Source: Paulownia fortunei
Lineage: Eukaryota; Streptophyta; Magnoliopsida; Lamiales; Paulowniaceae
Assembly (NCBI GenBank): GCA_019321725.1
Contig: CM033106.1
Coordinates: 17,954,551 to 18,018,550 of the forward strand
DNA length: 64,000 nucleotides
Direction of reading: 5' to 3'
The notes below the pieces were generated by a model that searched no databases, was not told where the DNA came from, and saw only the letters and a program-made list of their open reading frames with translations. This document shows, piece by piece, positions 46,569-57,454 of this stretch (its first letter is position 1; every line of letters starts with the position of its first letter). Position numbers and translations under genes: made by a program.

Positions 46569-47420
46569 TTATCTCAAATATGTGGCATGTTTTTCTTTAG
46601 TTATGGAGTAAACTTGAATGTTATCGATGAACACGATAATGAATTTATCCAGAAACTCCTTCAACATTCTGTTCATCAGATCTATGAATGCTGCTGGAGT
46701 ATTAGTCAATCCGAACGGCATCACCAAAAATTCATAGTGCCCATATCTTGTACTAAATACCGTCATGGGGATATTCTCTTCCTTTATTTTCAGTTGATGG
46801 TACCCAGAGTGTAAGTTAATCTTTGAATAGATTGCGGCACCCTCAAGTTGGTCAAATAAATCATCGATTCTAGGTAACAGATACTTATTCTTAATCGTGA
46901 CCTTATTCAACCCTCGATAATCGATGCACAGTCTCATGGTGCCATCCTTCTTACGTACAAACAGAACCGATGCTCCCCAAGGTGAAAAGCTTGATCTGAT
47001 GAATCCCTTGTCCAACAACTCTTGCAATTGTATTTTCAATTCTTTCAACTCCAAGAGAGCCATTATGAAGGGAGTTTTAGAAATTGGAGATGTTCCTGGT
47101 TGTATGTCAATAACAAACTCTATTTCTCGATCTGGTGGCAGTCCCGGGAGATCATCTGGGAATACTTCAGTATATTTCTGCACTACTGGTATTTCACTCA
47201 GAGTTGGTGGATGTTGTTCCTCAATGCTCATGACACTCACCAAGTATCCTTCGCAACCAACATCGAGTAATCTTTGTGCCTTTACTACTGAAATCACAGG
47301 AAATTTGAAATTCTTCACAATGCTGGCAAATGTGAAAGACTCTTTCCTAAAAAGTTGAAATATCACGGTCTTTTCCTTACAGTCGATAGTACAACCAATC
47401 CATGCCCAAAATGACATCAT
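46569..47420 (-). pseudogene. Reverse transcriptase, copy B (both catalytic sites altered)
   Basis: The longest pol frame in the window, 283 aa: [87 protein letters not shown]. The first catalytic Asp is Asn ([12 protein letters not shown]) and the box FIDNIQVYS has Asn for the second Asp of the pair. The frame is open yet the enzyme must be inactive. It ends at a stop after HATYLR. Confidence 0.93.
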
Positions 47421-47457
47421 ACTCAGTCATATCTAGCACAATCAGATCAACATATAA

Positions 47458-47715
47458 TTATCTACCTTCAACAGGTATAACACAAGCTCTCAAAATCCGA
47501 TCGGTTTGTCTAGCATCTCCAGAGAGGATTGTTATACTATAACTGATTTCTGCTACATCTGGTAATCTACCCAGCCTCTTCACGTACTCAGTGGATGCAA
47601 ATGAATGCGTAGCTCCAGAATCAAATAATAAAAGTGTTGGAACACTAGAAATATAAAGTTTACCTGTCACCACCGATGGATTTACCTCTGCATCCACCAT
47701 GGTCATAGTGAACAC
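47458..47715 (-). pseudogene. Aspartic protease, copy B
   Basis: LLLFDSGATHSFASTEYVKR holds the active site. A stop follows PVEGR, after which the frame resumes with LYVDLIVLDM toward RT. Confidence 0.87.
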
Positions 47716-48793
47716 CTTGGCTGGTACATTCTTTTGGTTGGTGTGATTTTATTTACCAGGGCAAAATTCAACAATATTTCCCGGCATTCTACATTGAAAG
47801 CACATCCTGGTATCTATAGAGCAGCCTTTAGTATGTCGATTACCACATTTCTGACACACAACTTCTGGCATCGGTGCTTTTCCTTGTTTGACCCATGGCC
47901 TCTTACTTTGATCTTCTTATTGTTGGCCTCGTTTTCCTTGAAATTTAAATCCTAGCTTCTGTATTTGGACGGCCTCTGCATTTAGACTGACCTCTTTTGC
48001 CCCAAAGTCCATCTCTGTCCCTGCTGTCTGAACTGCTGTCGAGCCTCCTGTGCACAAGCGATTCTCAATTCAACCTATTCTGCCACCAACGCCCTCTCAG
48101 CCACTTGTGAAAATGTCACCCCTTGAGTACCTGCCATATTCACATTTTGGTATAACTCTAGCCTCAAACCCTCTAGAAATCTTTCTACTTTCAATGCTTT
48201 AGTGCTGACCATGTGCGTAGCAAACCTGGACAGTTGTTCAAATTTATGAATATATTCCCCAACAGTCATTGCTCCTTGTCGTAGTTGTATAAACTCATTC
48301 ATCTTCATCATGCGAACTATGGCCGTGAAATATTTGTTTCAGAATAACTCCTTGAATCTATCCCAACTCATGGTAGTAATGTCCTTTATGCTGCTAATCG
48401 TGTCACACCAATGGCCTGCACTACCGCGAAATATGAAAGTGGCACATATTACCCTCTCCTCTACTGGCACCCTGCTGTAAAGAACATGTTTTCCAGGGTC
48501 CTCAACCAGTCCTCTGCAGCGGTAGGATCAATAGCATCCTCAAATGTTGGGGGATCCAGCCTCCTAAATCATTCTCCACCATATATATGTACTCCACCTA
48601 CCATTGGTTTACCTCCACCCACAGTTGCTCACCATCATCCCTTTGCCGAATCAATTGCTGAACCTGTTCGGATTGTCATTCAATCAACTTTTGTTAATCG
48701 GTTAATCATGGTATCTTGATTATTAATCGGGGTGGGTGTCTCATTCCTCTACACTCTAGCACCACCACTGCTCTCACCACGAGTTCTCACCAT
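47716..48793 (-). pseudogene. Gag, copy B (broken)
   Basis: The start is at 48791-48793 (MVRTRGESSGGARV), followed soon by a stop. The gag domain is split: RLDPPTFEDAIDP and WLRTLENMF near 48490-48560, and 48075-48311 with FIQLRQGAMTVGEYIHKFEQ and FLEGLRLELYQNVNMAGTQG. Two zinc knuckles lie at about 47757-47855: CQKCGNRHTKGC and CFQCRMPGNIVEFC, the latter with Asn where the zinc-binding His should be. Confidence 0.82.
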
Positions 48794-48944
48794 TTTACAG
48801 CACTGTTTTATACAAGTTTGACAACATATGACCAATATAATTCATGGAATATCTAATGCAATATATGATAATGTAAAACTTACTGGTGTGGCTGAACTCC
48901 GCAAGTTCTAAGATCATGTACATGGATAGTCTACATAATTAAGA

Positions 48945-48961
48945 CTTGGGCTATGATACCA
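48945..48961 (-). other. Primer binding site, copy B
   Basis: The minus strand reads TGGTATCATAGCCCAAG three bases inside the LTR, one mismatch in the first 13 bases from the initiator-Met tRNA complement. Confidence 0.87.
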
Positions 48962-48964
48962 CTC

Positions 48965-51693
48965 TGTAATACCCACTACTTAACAATTACAAATAAAGTA
49001 TAATTTGACATGATAGTAACTGTGTGCATGTATGGATTTTTTTTGTGTTTACAACTTTAAGAAAAGAACTATCACTTTTTACATGCACAACCCTGTTTAA
49101 AATACTTTGTCCATATGTCCTGTATACAGCAGGATCAATATTTATATAAAATCACAATACCCACAACGACCATAACATTTATATAACTTTTTTACAATAA
49201 AGTTTTACAAGCGAGATATAGTATCAGTCTCAAAATATAATACAACAAACTCAAAATATAACAAGCCAACAACATAGCCCAACCGGTCGTCATCTATGTA
49301 CATACTCCTCATACACCTGCAGGAAATCCAACAGCCGCCCAGCCAGTAAAAGATGCTTCAAGCATCGTCGTGCTCACCTATAATGCATAAACTATATGAG
49401 CTAACGCTCAATAAGTAAAGATTATGTATGTCAAAGGATAATTCACAATATCAAGTCATGCATCTCAAAATGCTATGCCCACAACGCAATTCCATGCATC
49501 AAAATATTTCTCTCAAAATTATTTCTTTCTTGGGCCTCTAACCAATGCTACTACCTCGTGCACCAGAAAAGAGCTCTGCACGTTGCCATAATCCAATGGC
49601 CAATAATGATATAAGCATGCAAATCCATGCATACTCACACGCATGTAAATCCATGCACGCGAACTTGTAAATCCATGTATATAACCATGCAAATCCATAC
49701 ATGCTTCGGTGCACTAGTAGTGGTTAGCAAAATATTTTCCTTACTCAGAATCATATCGTGCAATGCAAGATTTATCACAATGCTCGTATATGATACATGC
49801 ACGTGTCAATGCCCATGTATGTATGCTCAATAGACATGAATGACAATAATGCGTTCCCTCTGCTATACACATATGACCTATGATATTACATATAAACCAC
49901 ACATTTACTATGCATATACATTGTAGTTGCAAATGAATCTTTACTCACCTTTCACTTGGTTGGTAGCTTAGTCTAGATTTGTTTAGTATTCCTCTCCAAC
50001 CTTAGATGTAAAATAGCCTGTAATATTATCCAACATCAAGCATCATTCCCAATTTGGCAAGTTGAAAGCAAAAAATCTCATACTAAGACCTTAAACACCA
50101 AGCTATCTAGGTAACAATTAAGCTTTCACAAATTAGAACCCAATATAGTCCCTCAAATACCTTAATTTCTCATCTTAAATATATGTAAACATCATGTAAT
50201 TGAAGCATTATCACTCTAATAGCATCTACCTAATTGTTAGAATTTAATGGCAACATGTTTAGGCTGAAACATACTAAGTTATCAAATGGGACATATTTTC
50301 ACATTCTAATTTCCTTGCTGCCACATTAGGTTTCATAGATATTTTGACATCCTAAGGAATATTTATTCACTCTAAAATTTTTACCACACTTAGATAACAT
50401 GTAGAACAATATAACCATACCATAAAGTTTCCAAAACACATGGTTTTAGGTCCTCTAATTCAGTCCCCCTCACAGCACACCAGAACAGACATTCTTACTT
50501 TGGCAGTTTTTGAGTGTTTCTTCAATATCATGCCATATTTCAATTTCTAACCGATGAAAATTTATTCCAATACTCTTAAGTCATATATAAACATGTATAT
50601 AATGATAATTATAGGTTTTATTCAACATACCATACACTTTTGAAGTCTAAAATACAAGAATACAATAAGGTGACACTTTCTAGCACAAGTATTTTCTATC
50701 AAGTATTTGCAACCAAAAACCTTTTCTTTGTGCACCAACGCCTATCTAATAATATAATAACATATTTATAAATAGTACTCAAAGCTTAATAATCCAATAA
50801 ACCTCAAAATAAATCTAAAAGTCATGCCAAACTCGTAGGTTAAGCTCACCTTACATAATTTTCTACTTGAACTTGTTTATTTCTCCTTTCCTTTGCTTGT
50901 TTTGCCTCCTTTTTCGATTGGAATCACTTACGACCTATTTAGAGAGATTTTTATATGTATTTAGAAGCTGAAATATTGTAGATGAAGGTTCAAGTCGTGG
51001 TTGTTAGCTTAAGAGTGAATAATAGGTTGAGGTGCTAGCTTGATAAGTCTGAGCATGACGTGGCATAAGCTTGATTTGGCATGTAATGGTATAATCTGAT
51101 TTTCTCTCTTATCTTGCAGCCCTAATATTTTATTTAGCATATATTATTATTTGGTTGCAACCTATCTTAGTCACCATTCATTCCCGTAGCTAATTCCTAT
51201 GTCCATTTATTACGTTCTTCATTCGAAAAATCATCGGTTCTTGCCCGATTGATAAGTTTGTGCACCGATAGTATTACAAACCTATGAACCTAGTTATATA
51301 ATATTTAAATTATAGTATTGTATGTCTAGTTATCCCAAATGTATGATTTAAATATAAATATAATATTAAAATTCATGATCGAATCGACTCACTTTTTATA
51401 AACTTTTCAGTAACACCTTTCGAACTCCTAAGGTTACCATGTATAACCTAACACTATTTACTATATTGATACCTAAATTTCTTCTTATCTCAATACAAAA
51501 TCAACCACTTAGGTTAGTAAATTCAATAACTAATAGCGTGTGAGAGCTTCGGAATTAAGTTCAATATCCAAGAATGTAGTATAAAAGAAATGAATTATGC
51601 AATTTCAATATAAATGCAAGTAGCATATAAAATTAGCACATAATTTATGAATCATATTTGGGCAGGTGAGTAGTGAGAGGTTCGGGTATCACA
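48965..51693 (-). repeat. Family A LTR, coding-sense 5' LTR of copy B
   Basis: 2729 bp from TGTAATACCCACTACTT to GGTATCACA, followed by the duplicated ATAAC. The CATGCA-rich block is at 49615-49710. Confidence 0.93.
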
Positions 51694-51713
51694 ATAACTA
51701 TCCAATTTTATAA

Positions 51714-52747
51714 AATACATAAGCAATGATCTTTATGTCTATCTTTCTCACTCACTATATATATGTAGTTAATACACATAAAATGCATTATGTTGTTTGT
51801 ACACATATTTGTGTGAGGAAATTGGCACATAAAATACATAGTGCACATTATTTTATGGGAAATATAGACACATAAAATACACTCAAACTATTGCATTTGG
51901 TGTTATATAAAATTTTGTCCACCCTAACATGTGAACACTAAGAAATGCATTTAGCTACATGTTTTGGTTTATTGAAAATGGCATATGCCACTTTTTAGGC
52001 AAACATGTATCTTTTCTCCAGTAACTTGGATCCATTTAGTTTTATGGTAATTTTACCCAGTCTGTTTGAATCTTTTGCACATTAGTTTGATTTTTGGATA
52101 AAAATTGTAAAAAGTTGCCAAAACAAATTCTCATGCTCTACTTGTGAGATAGAAATTTGTGGATTTCTGATATGGAGGTAAAATTGATGATGTAACTATG
52201 TTCTTTAGTTGCTTTTGGAGGAAAAAATGATATAATTTCCCTCACTTTCTCTCCCACTCACTTTCCTTCATAAAAACTTGAAAATATGGAGAAGGAAACC
52301 AGACTAACCTGTCATTTTAATTGTAGGGTTCTGAAAAAATATTTTACTAGGTTTAAGAGTAAATTTGTGCTCTGATTTTTATAAAATAAATTTATAAAAA
52401 TTAAATAGTAAATCTATCTAGTAAATCTTGTTATAAATTAATTTATATTTCATAAGTCAAATTACAAATCTAATTTATATAATTTATAAATGTTAGAAAT
52501 AATTTATATACGAATAAAAAATAATAATTTATTTCCCGATCAAATCAAACGTAACTGAAAAATAGTATCAGGCACTACCAAAACTTTTATAAAATTAATG
52601 AAATTGTACGAGTATGCAATTTTAATCAATTCTACACAATATAACAATTATATTTAGGAAAGTTTTACAAAACATAATCTGATAGAAAAAGTCAATTATT
52701 TTTTTAGTGATTCTTTTAGAATTTTTAAGCCTTCCTCACACTAAGAT
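51714..52747. other. AT-rich intergenic DNA
   Basis: No gene seen. The short phrase ACATAAAATACA recurs several times at 51770-51885. The stretch 52380-52560 is almost pure AT. Confidence 0.5.
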
Positions 52748-55475
52748 TGTGATACCCGAACCTCCTACTACTCACCTGGCTAAATATAATTCATGCATTA
52801 TGTGCTAATTTTATATGCTACATGCATTTATATTGACGTTGCATATTTTATTTCTTTTATACGACATTCTTGAATATTAAACTTAATTTTGAAGCTCTCA
52901 CATGGTATTAGTTATTAAATTTCCTAACCTAAGTGGTTGATTTTGTATATAGATAAGAAGAAATTTAGGTATCAAAATAGTAAATAGTGCTAGGTTACAC
53001 GTGGTAACCTTAGGAGTGCGAAAGGTGTCATCAAATTTTTTATAGAAAGTGAGTTGGTTCGATCATAAATTTTAATATTATAGGTATATTTAAATCATAA
53101 ACTTGGAACAAATAGACATACAATACTATAATTTAAATGTTATATAACTAGATTCATAGGTTTGTAACACTATCAGTGCACAAACTTATCAGTAGGGCAT
53201 GAATCGTTGATTTTTCGGGTGAAGAACCTAATGAACGGACATAGGAATTACCTACGGGAATGAATGGTGACTAAGATAGGTTGCAACCAAATAATAATAT
53301 GTGAGACACACAAGATTAGAGCTTCAAGATAAGGGAGAAAATCAGATTATAGCATTATATGCCACTTCAAGCTTATATCACCTCATGCTTAGACTTATCA
53401 AGCTAGCACCTCAACCTGTTCTTCACTCTTAAGCTAACAACCACAACTTGAACCTTCTTCTGCACTATTTAAGCTTCTAAATACATAGAAAAAGCTCTCT
53501 AAATAGAACCTAAGTGTTTCCAACCGAAAAAGGAGGCAAAACAAGCAAAGGGAAGGAGAAATAAACAAGTTCAAGTAGAAAACTGTGTAAGGTGAGCTTA
53601 ACCTATGTGTTTGGCATGACTTTCAGATTTATTTTGAGGTTTATTGGATTATTAAGCTTTTAATATTATTTATAAATGTGTTAATATGTTATTAGATAGG
53701 CGTTGGTGCACAAAGAAAGGGTTTTTGGTTGCAAATACTTGATAGAAAACACTTGTGCTAGAAACTATCACCTTGTGGTATTCTTGTGTTTTAGATTTCA
53801 AAACTGTATGGTATGTTGAATAAAACCTATAAGTATAATCATATACATGTTTATATATGAGTTAAGAGTATTGGAATAAATTTTCATCGTTATAAATTGA
53901 AAGAGGGCATGATATTAAAGAAACACTCAAAACTACCAAAGTAAGAATATTTGTTCTAGTGTGATGTGAAGGGGACTGAATTAGGGGGCCTAGACCCATG
54001 TGTTTTGGAAAATTTATGGCATGGTTATATTATTCTCATGTTACCTAAGTGTGGTAAAATTTTTAGAGTGAATAAGTATTCCTAAGGATGTCAAAATGTC
54101 TATGAAATCTAATGTGGCAGCAAGAAAATTAGAAGATGAAAATTTGTCCCATTTGATAACTTAGCATATTTCAACCTAGACATGTTGCTATTGAGTATTA
54201 ACAATTAGTTACATTCAATTAGAGTGATAATACTTCAATTACATGATGTTTACATGTATCTAAGATAAGAAATTAAGGTATTGGAGGGACTATATTGGGT
54301 TCTAGTTTGTGAAAGCTTGATTGTTACCTATATAGCTTGGTGTTTAAGGTCTTAGTATGAGATTTTGTACTTTCAACTTGCCAAATTGGGAATGGTGCTT
54401 AATGTTGGGTAATATTACAGGTTATTTTACATATAAGGTTGAAGAGGAACACTAAACAAATCTAGACTAAGCCACCAACAAAGTGAAAGGAAAGTAAAGA
54501 TTTATTTGCAACTACAATGCATAGACATACTAAATGTGTGATTTATATGTAATATCATAGATCATATGTGCATAGCAGAGGGCACGCACTATTGTCATTC
54601 ATGTCCATTGAGCATACATACATGGGCACTGACAGGTGTATGCATCATATACGAGTATTGTGATAAATCTTGAATTACACGGCATGATTCTGAGAAAGGA
54701 AAATATTTTGCTGACCACTACTAGTGCACCGAAGCATGTAGGGATTTGCATGGTTGTATGCATGGACTTGTAGGTTTGCGTGCATAGATTTACATGCTTA
54801 TGAGTATGCATGGATTTGCATGCTTATACGATTATTGACCATTGGATTATAGCAGTGTGTAGAGCTCTTTTTCGGTTCATGGCATAGTAGCATTAGTCAG
54901 GGGCCCAAGAAAGAAATGATTTTGAGAGAAATGTTTTGATGCATGGAATTGCATTATGGGCATAGCATTTTGAGATGCATGACTTGATATTGTGAATTAT
55001 TCTTTGACATGCATAATCTTTACTTGCTGAGCGTTAGTTCATATAGTTTATACATTGTAGGTGAGCACGACGATGCTTGAAGCATCTTTTGCTGGCTGGG
55101 CGGCTGTTGAAGCTCCTGTAGGTATCTGAGGGAGTGTGTACTTGGATGACAACCTATTGGGCTATATTGTAGGCTTGTTATATTATGAATCTATTATATT
55201 ATATTTTGAGTTTGGTACTATATTTTGCTTTTAAAACTTTACTGTAAACAAGTATGTAAATATTGTGGTCATTATGGGTGTTGTGCTTTTATATAAATAT
55301 TTATCCTGATATATATAGGACATACGTGAGGAAGTATTTTAAATAGGGTTATGCATGTAAAAAGTGATTTATCTTTTCTTAAAATGTTAAACAAAAAAAA
55401 AAAATCTCATGTACACACAAGTTCTATCATGTCAAATTATACTTTATATATAGTTGTTGAATAGTGGGTGTTACA
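52748..55475 (+). mobile_element. Full-length family A solo LTR, opposite orientation
   Basis: 2728 bp from TGTGATACCCGAACCTC to GTGGGTGTTACA, the reverse complement form of the LTRs at 41528 and 48965 and almost the same length. No internal region is attached on either side. The flanks AAGAT (52743-52747) and AATTT (55476-55480) match at three of five bases only. The CATGCA-type block is at 54725-54835. Confidence 0.9.
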
Positions 55476-56495
55476 AATTTTTTTTAATCCAATCCTCCAT
55501 ATCAATGGGAATGAGTGGAAGTTTTTAACATTCAATTAAATTATATTGTATAATTTATCTTATGATATTTTTAACTCATAAAATCACAAGACTGGGCTTA
55601 AGATTGAAGAAAAAAAAAATATTCCGCAAAAAACTAAAGAACTCTTTCTCTTGAAAAAACTTGTGGTTAAGAGAGAGGGAAAGATCTCTCTTTTATAATT
55701 GTTGAATTCTAGTTTTCTATTCATCTTCTAACTCTGATTGAAACATAATTATATCTCTTAGAAAAGATATCTTTATCTTTTCCTTTTGTAATTATCTTGA
55801 ATTCATAATTCAAGATAATACTTATAAATATAAAAAAAAGTTTCATATTTATTTATTACCCTCATAATTCAAGATAATTCTTATAAATATCAAAAATAAA
55901 TATCTCATATTTATTTATGACCCAATAATATTATATATTCTCGGTAATATTTGATATTTATAATTAACACCAAGTTTAGAAAATAATTTTTTTATAATTA
56001 TAAGTATAATGTAATTTGTTGTATAAATCCTTTTTAGGATTATGAAGTTGGATTGGGGATCTATGAACCTATAATTACAAGCTCTAATAAATTTGGATAA
56101 TTAATTAAATTCTTTAATTAATTCATTTAATTTATTAATTTCAAGATTACTCCACTAAAAAATTGAAGTTGCACTATAGAACAATTTACTCTGATCAACA
56201 ATGAATAGTCCATCGATATAATCCTTACACATGGTTTGAACCTTTATAGATGATTCACAATTAGAGCTAGATTTTTCGTTAAGTTATTTAATTATCTCTT
56301 AATCCTTGTCTACCATTAACTATTAATTTATAACCAAGTTATAAATTTGAGTGTTTTACTATTCAGTTCCAGAATTAATTAATCAGTGGAACCATCTTAT
56401 TACTTCCTACGGGAAGGTCTGTATTCCATATCTGTAAGTTACATATGATCCAAAATGCAAGTGTTTAGGAATGCTAACTAACAAACTTTTATTCA
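55476..56495. other. AT-rich DNA with a 59-bp tandem repeat
   Basis: A block beginning CATAATTCAAGATAAT occurs at 55804 and 55863, giving about two copies of a 59-bp unit. The remainder (56000-56495) has LTR-like low-complexity sequence I cannot assign to a family. No gene seen. Confidence 0.5.
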
Positions 56496-56508
56496 CACTA
56501 CAAAAAAG
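56496..56508 (+). repeat. CACTA terminal inverted repeat (left)
   Basis: CACTACAAAAAAG is the classical terminal motif of plant CACTA elements. It is directly preceded by ordinary AT-rich DNA and followed by subterminal repeats. Confidence 0.85.
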
Positions 56509-56516
56509 TATAAAAT

Positions 56517-57005
56517 AGCGATGAAATAGTTAGCGACGAAACGCACATTGCGTCGCTAAGTTAACGATGAATTGGACTAAACTCATCGCTAACATTCAAA
56601 AATTAATTAATTAATTAATTTTAGCGACGAAATAGTAATAGTCATCGCTAAAAAATAACTAAATTTCATTTTTTCTTGTTATTTAGCAATGATACACCAA
56701 CACTATCGCTAAGTATAATTTAATTTTAGAATTTTTTAATAAACCTAGTAACGAAGATGGTATTTTGTCACTAAGTTTAAAACTTAGCGATAAATTGTTG
56801 GTTGTCATCGCTAAGGTTAATTAATTTTTTTATTTTTTTATAAGGTTTGCGACAAGTGTAATACTTAGCGACGACATCAGTGTAATCGTCGTAAAAATAA
56901 TTTTTTTTTATTTTTTTAAATATTTTAGCGATGAAGTGTTGGTGTTTTGTCGCTAATAGTTGAACTCAGCGACGAAATGCGTTATTCGTCGGTAAAGTTT
57001 GCGGT
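56517..57005. repeat. CACTA subterminal repeats
   Basis: Variants of TTAGCGACGAAAT alternate with the reverse form ATTCGTCGCTAA about a dozen times over 490 bases (for example near 56518, 56535, 56560, 56589, 56622, 56652, 56786, 56866, 56929, 56960). Neighbouring copies are inverted and can pair. In En/Spm such subterminal motifs bind the TNPA-type protein. Confidence 0.85.
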
Positions 57006-57454
57006 AAAATGTTTTGGTTCATAGCTAAGTTTTCTATTCTAATTTCCCGAAGTTCTTTCCTCTCCCCATTTCAGAGCCCTAATCCTCCCCCCATTTCTCT
57101 CACCGTTTCTGTTTCTCTTCCGGCTGTCGGCAACCACCGCCTGCCTGGTCAGCCTCTGCCAGCCACCGTCCACCTACTCAGCCTCCGCCAGATATCGCCC
57201 ATCTGCTCACCCGCCTGTAGTCACTGCCCGTCTGCTCACTTACTGGCCATCAACCCTCAACCACCGCCTAAGCTACCTCAACCTCCACCCGCCGATAGTC
57301 ACTGCCTGTCTCCTCACCTGTCGACCATCAACCCTCAGCCACCGCCTAAACCAGCTTAACCTCCACTGCCATCTCTGAACAGCAACCACCCTCCACCTCT
57401 ACCTCTAGTCTTGCCGTCAGCTCTAGCTCCACCGTCGCTCAATAGCATCATCAG
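57006..57454 (+). other. GC-rich leader exon of the CACTA transposase gene
   Basis: GC content jumps here relative to both sides. The segment ends in CATCAG/GTAATT, a good splice donor at 57454/57455. A Pro/Ser/Leu-rich frame of 116 codons (57009-57359) stops before the donor, and a repeat of about 77 bp occurs inside (57219 and 57296). I read it as an untranslated or weakly coding first exon, not a separate gene. Confidence 0.55.

Larger units (their letters stand above)
41528..51693 (-). mobile_element. Ty3/gypsy chromovirus family A, copy B, structurally complete
   Basis: A 10,166-bp minus-strand element with two LTRs (2729 and 2726 bp), primer site, gag, protease, RT, RNase H, integrase, chromodomain-type end and polypurine tract, flanked by the perfect duplication ATAAC. 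It is the reference copy for family A in this window. LTRs above 2.7 kb and a C-terminal chromodomain suggest the Tekay/Del group of chromoviruses (inference). The two LTRs differ clearly along their length, so the insertion is old, and key catalytic residues are lost. Confidence 0.95.
40325..51703. mobile_element. Non-autonomous Mutator-like element split by copy B
   Basis: The element proper is 40325-41527 plus 51699-51703, about 1.2 kb, with chromovirus copy B inserted five bases from its right end. The left terminus GGTTAATTATACTTACC pairs with the reverse complement of the rejoined right terminus at 14 of 17 bases. The 10-bp duplication AATTTTATAA flanks it. Its interior includes a pyrimidine-rich, GC-richer block (40660-40930) unlike the AT-rich remainder. 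It encodes no transposase. Superfamily assignment rests on duplication length and terminus style. Confidence 0.7.

Noticed and set aside
48945..48961. Sequence complementary to tRNA considered as a tRNA gene
   Set aside because: Only the 3'-end complement is present; it is a primer binding site next to an LTR. The same holds at 251, 15884, 26382 and 34820.
57009..57359. Proline-rich 116-codon frame
   Set aside because: It stops before a strong splice donor and has an internal DNA repeat; better read as the CACTA leader exon than a protein gene.
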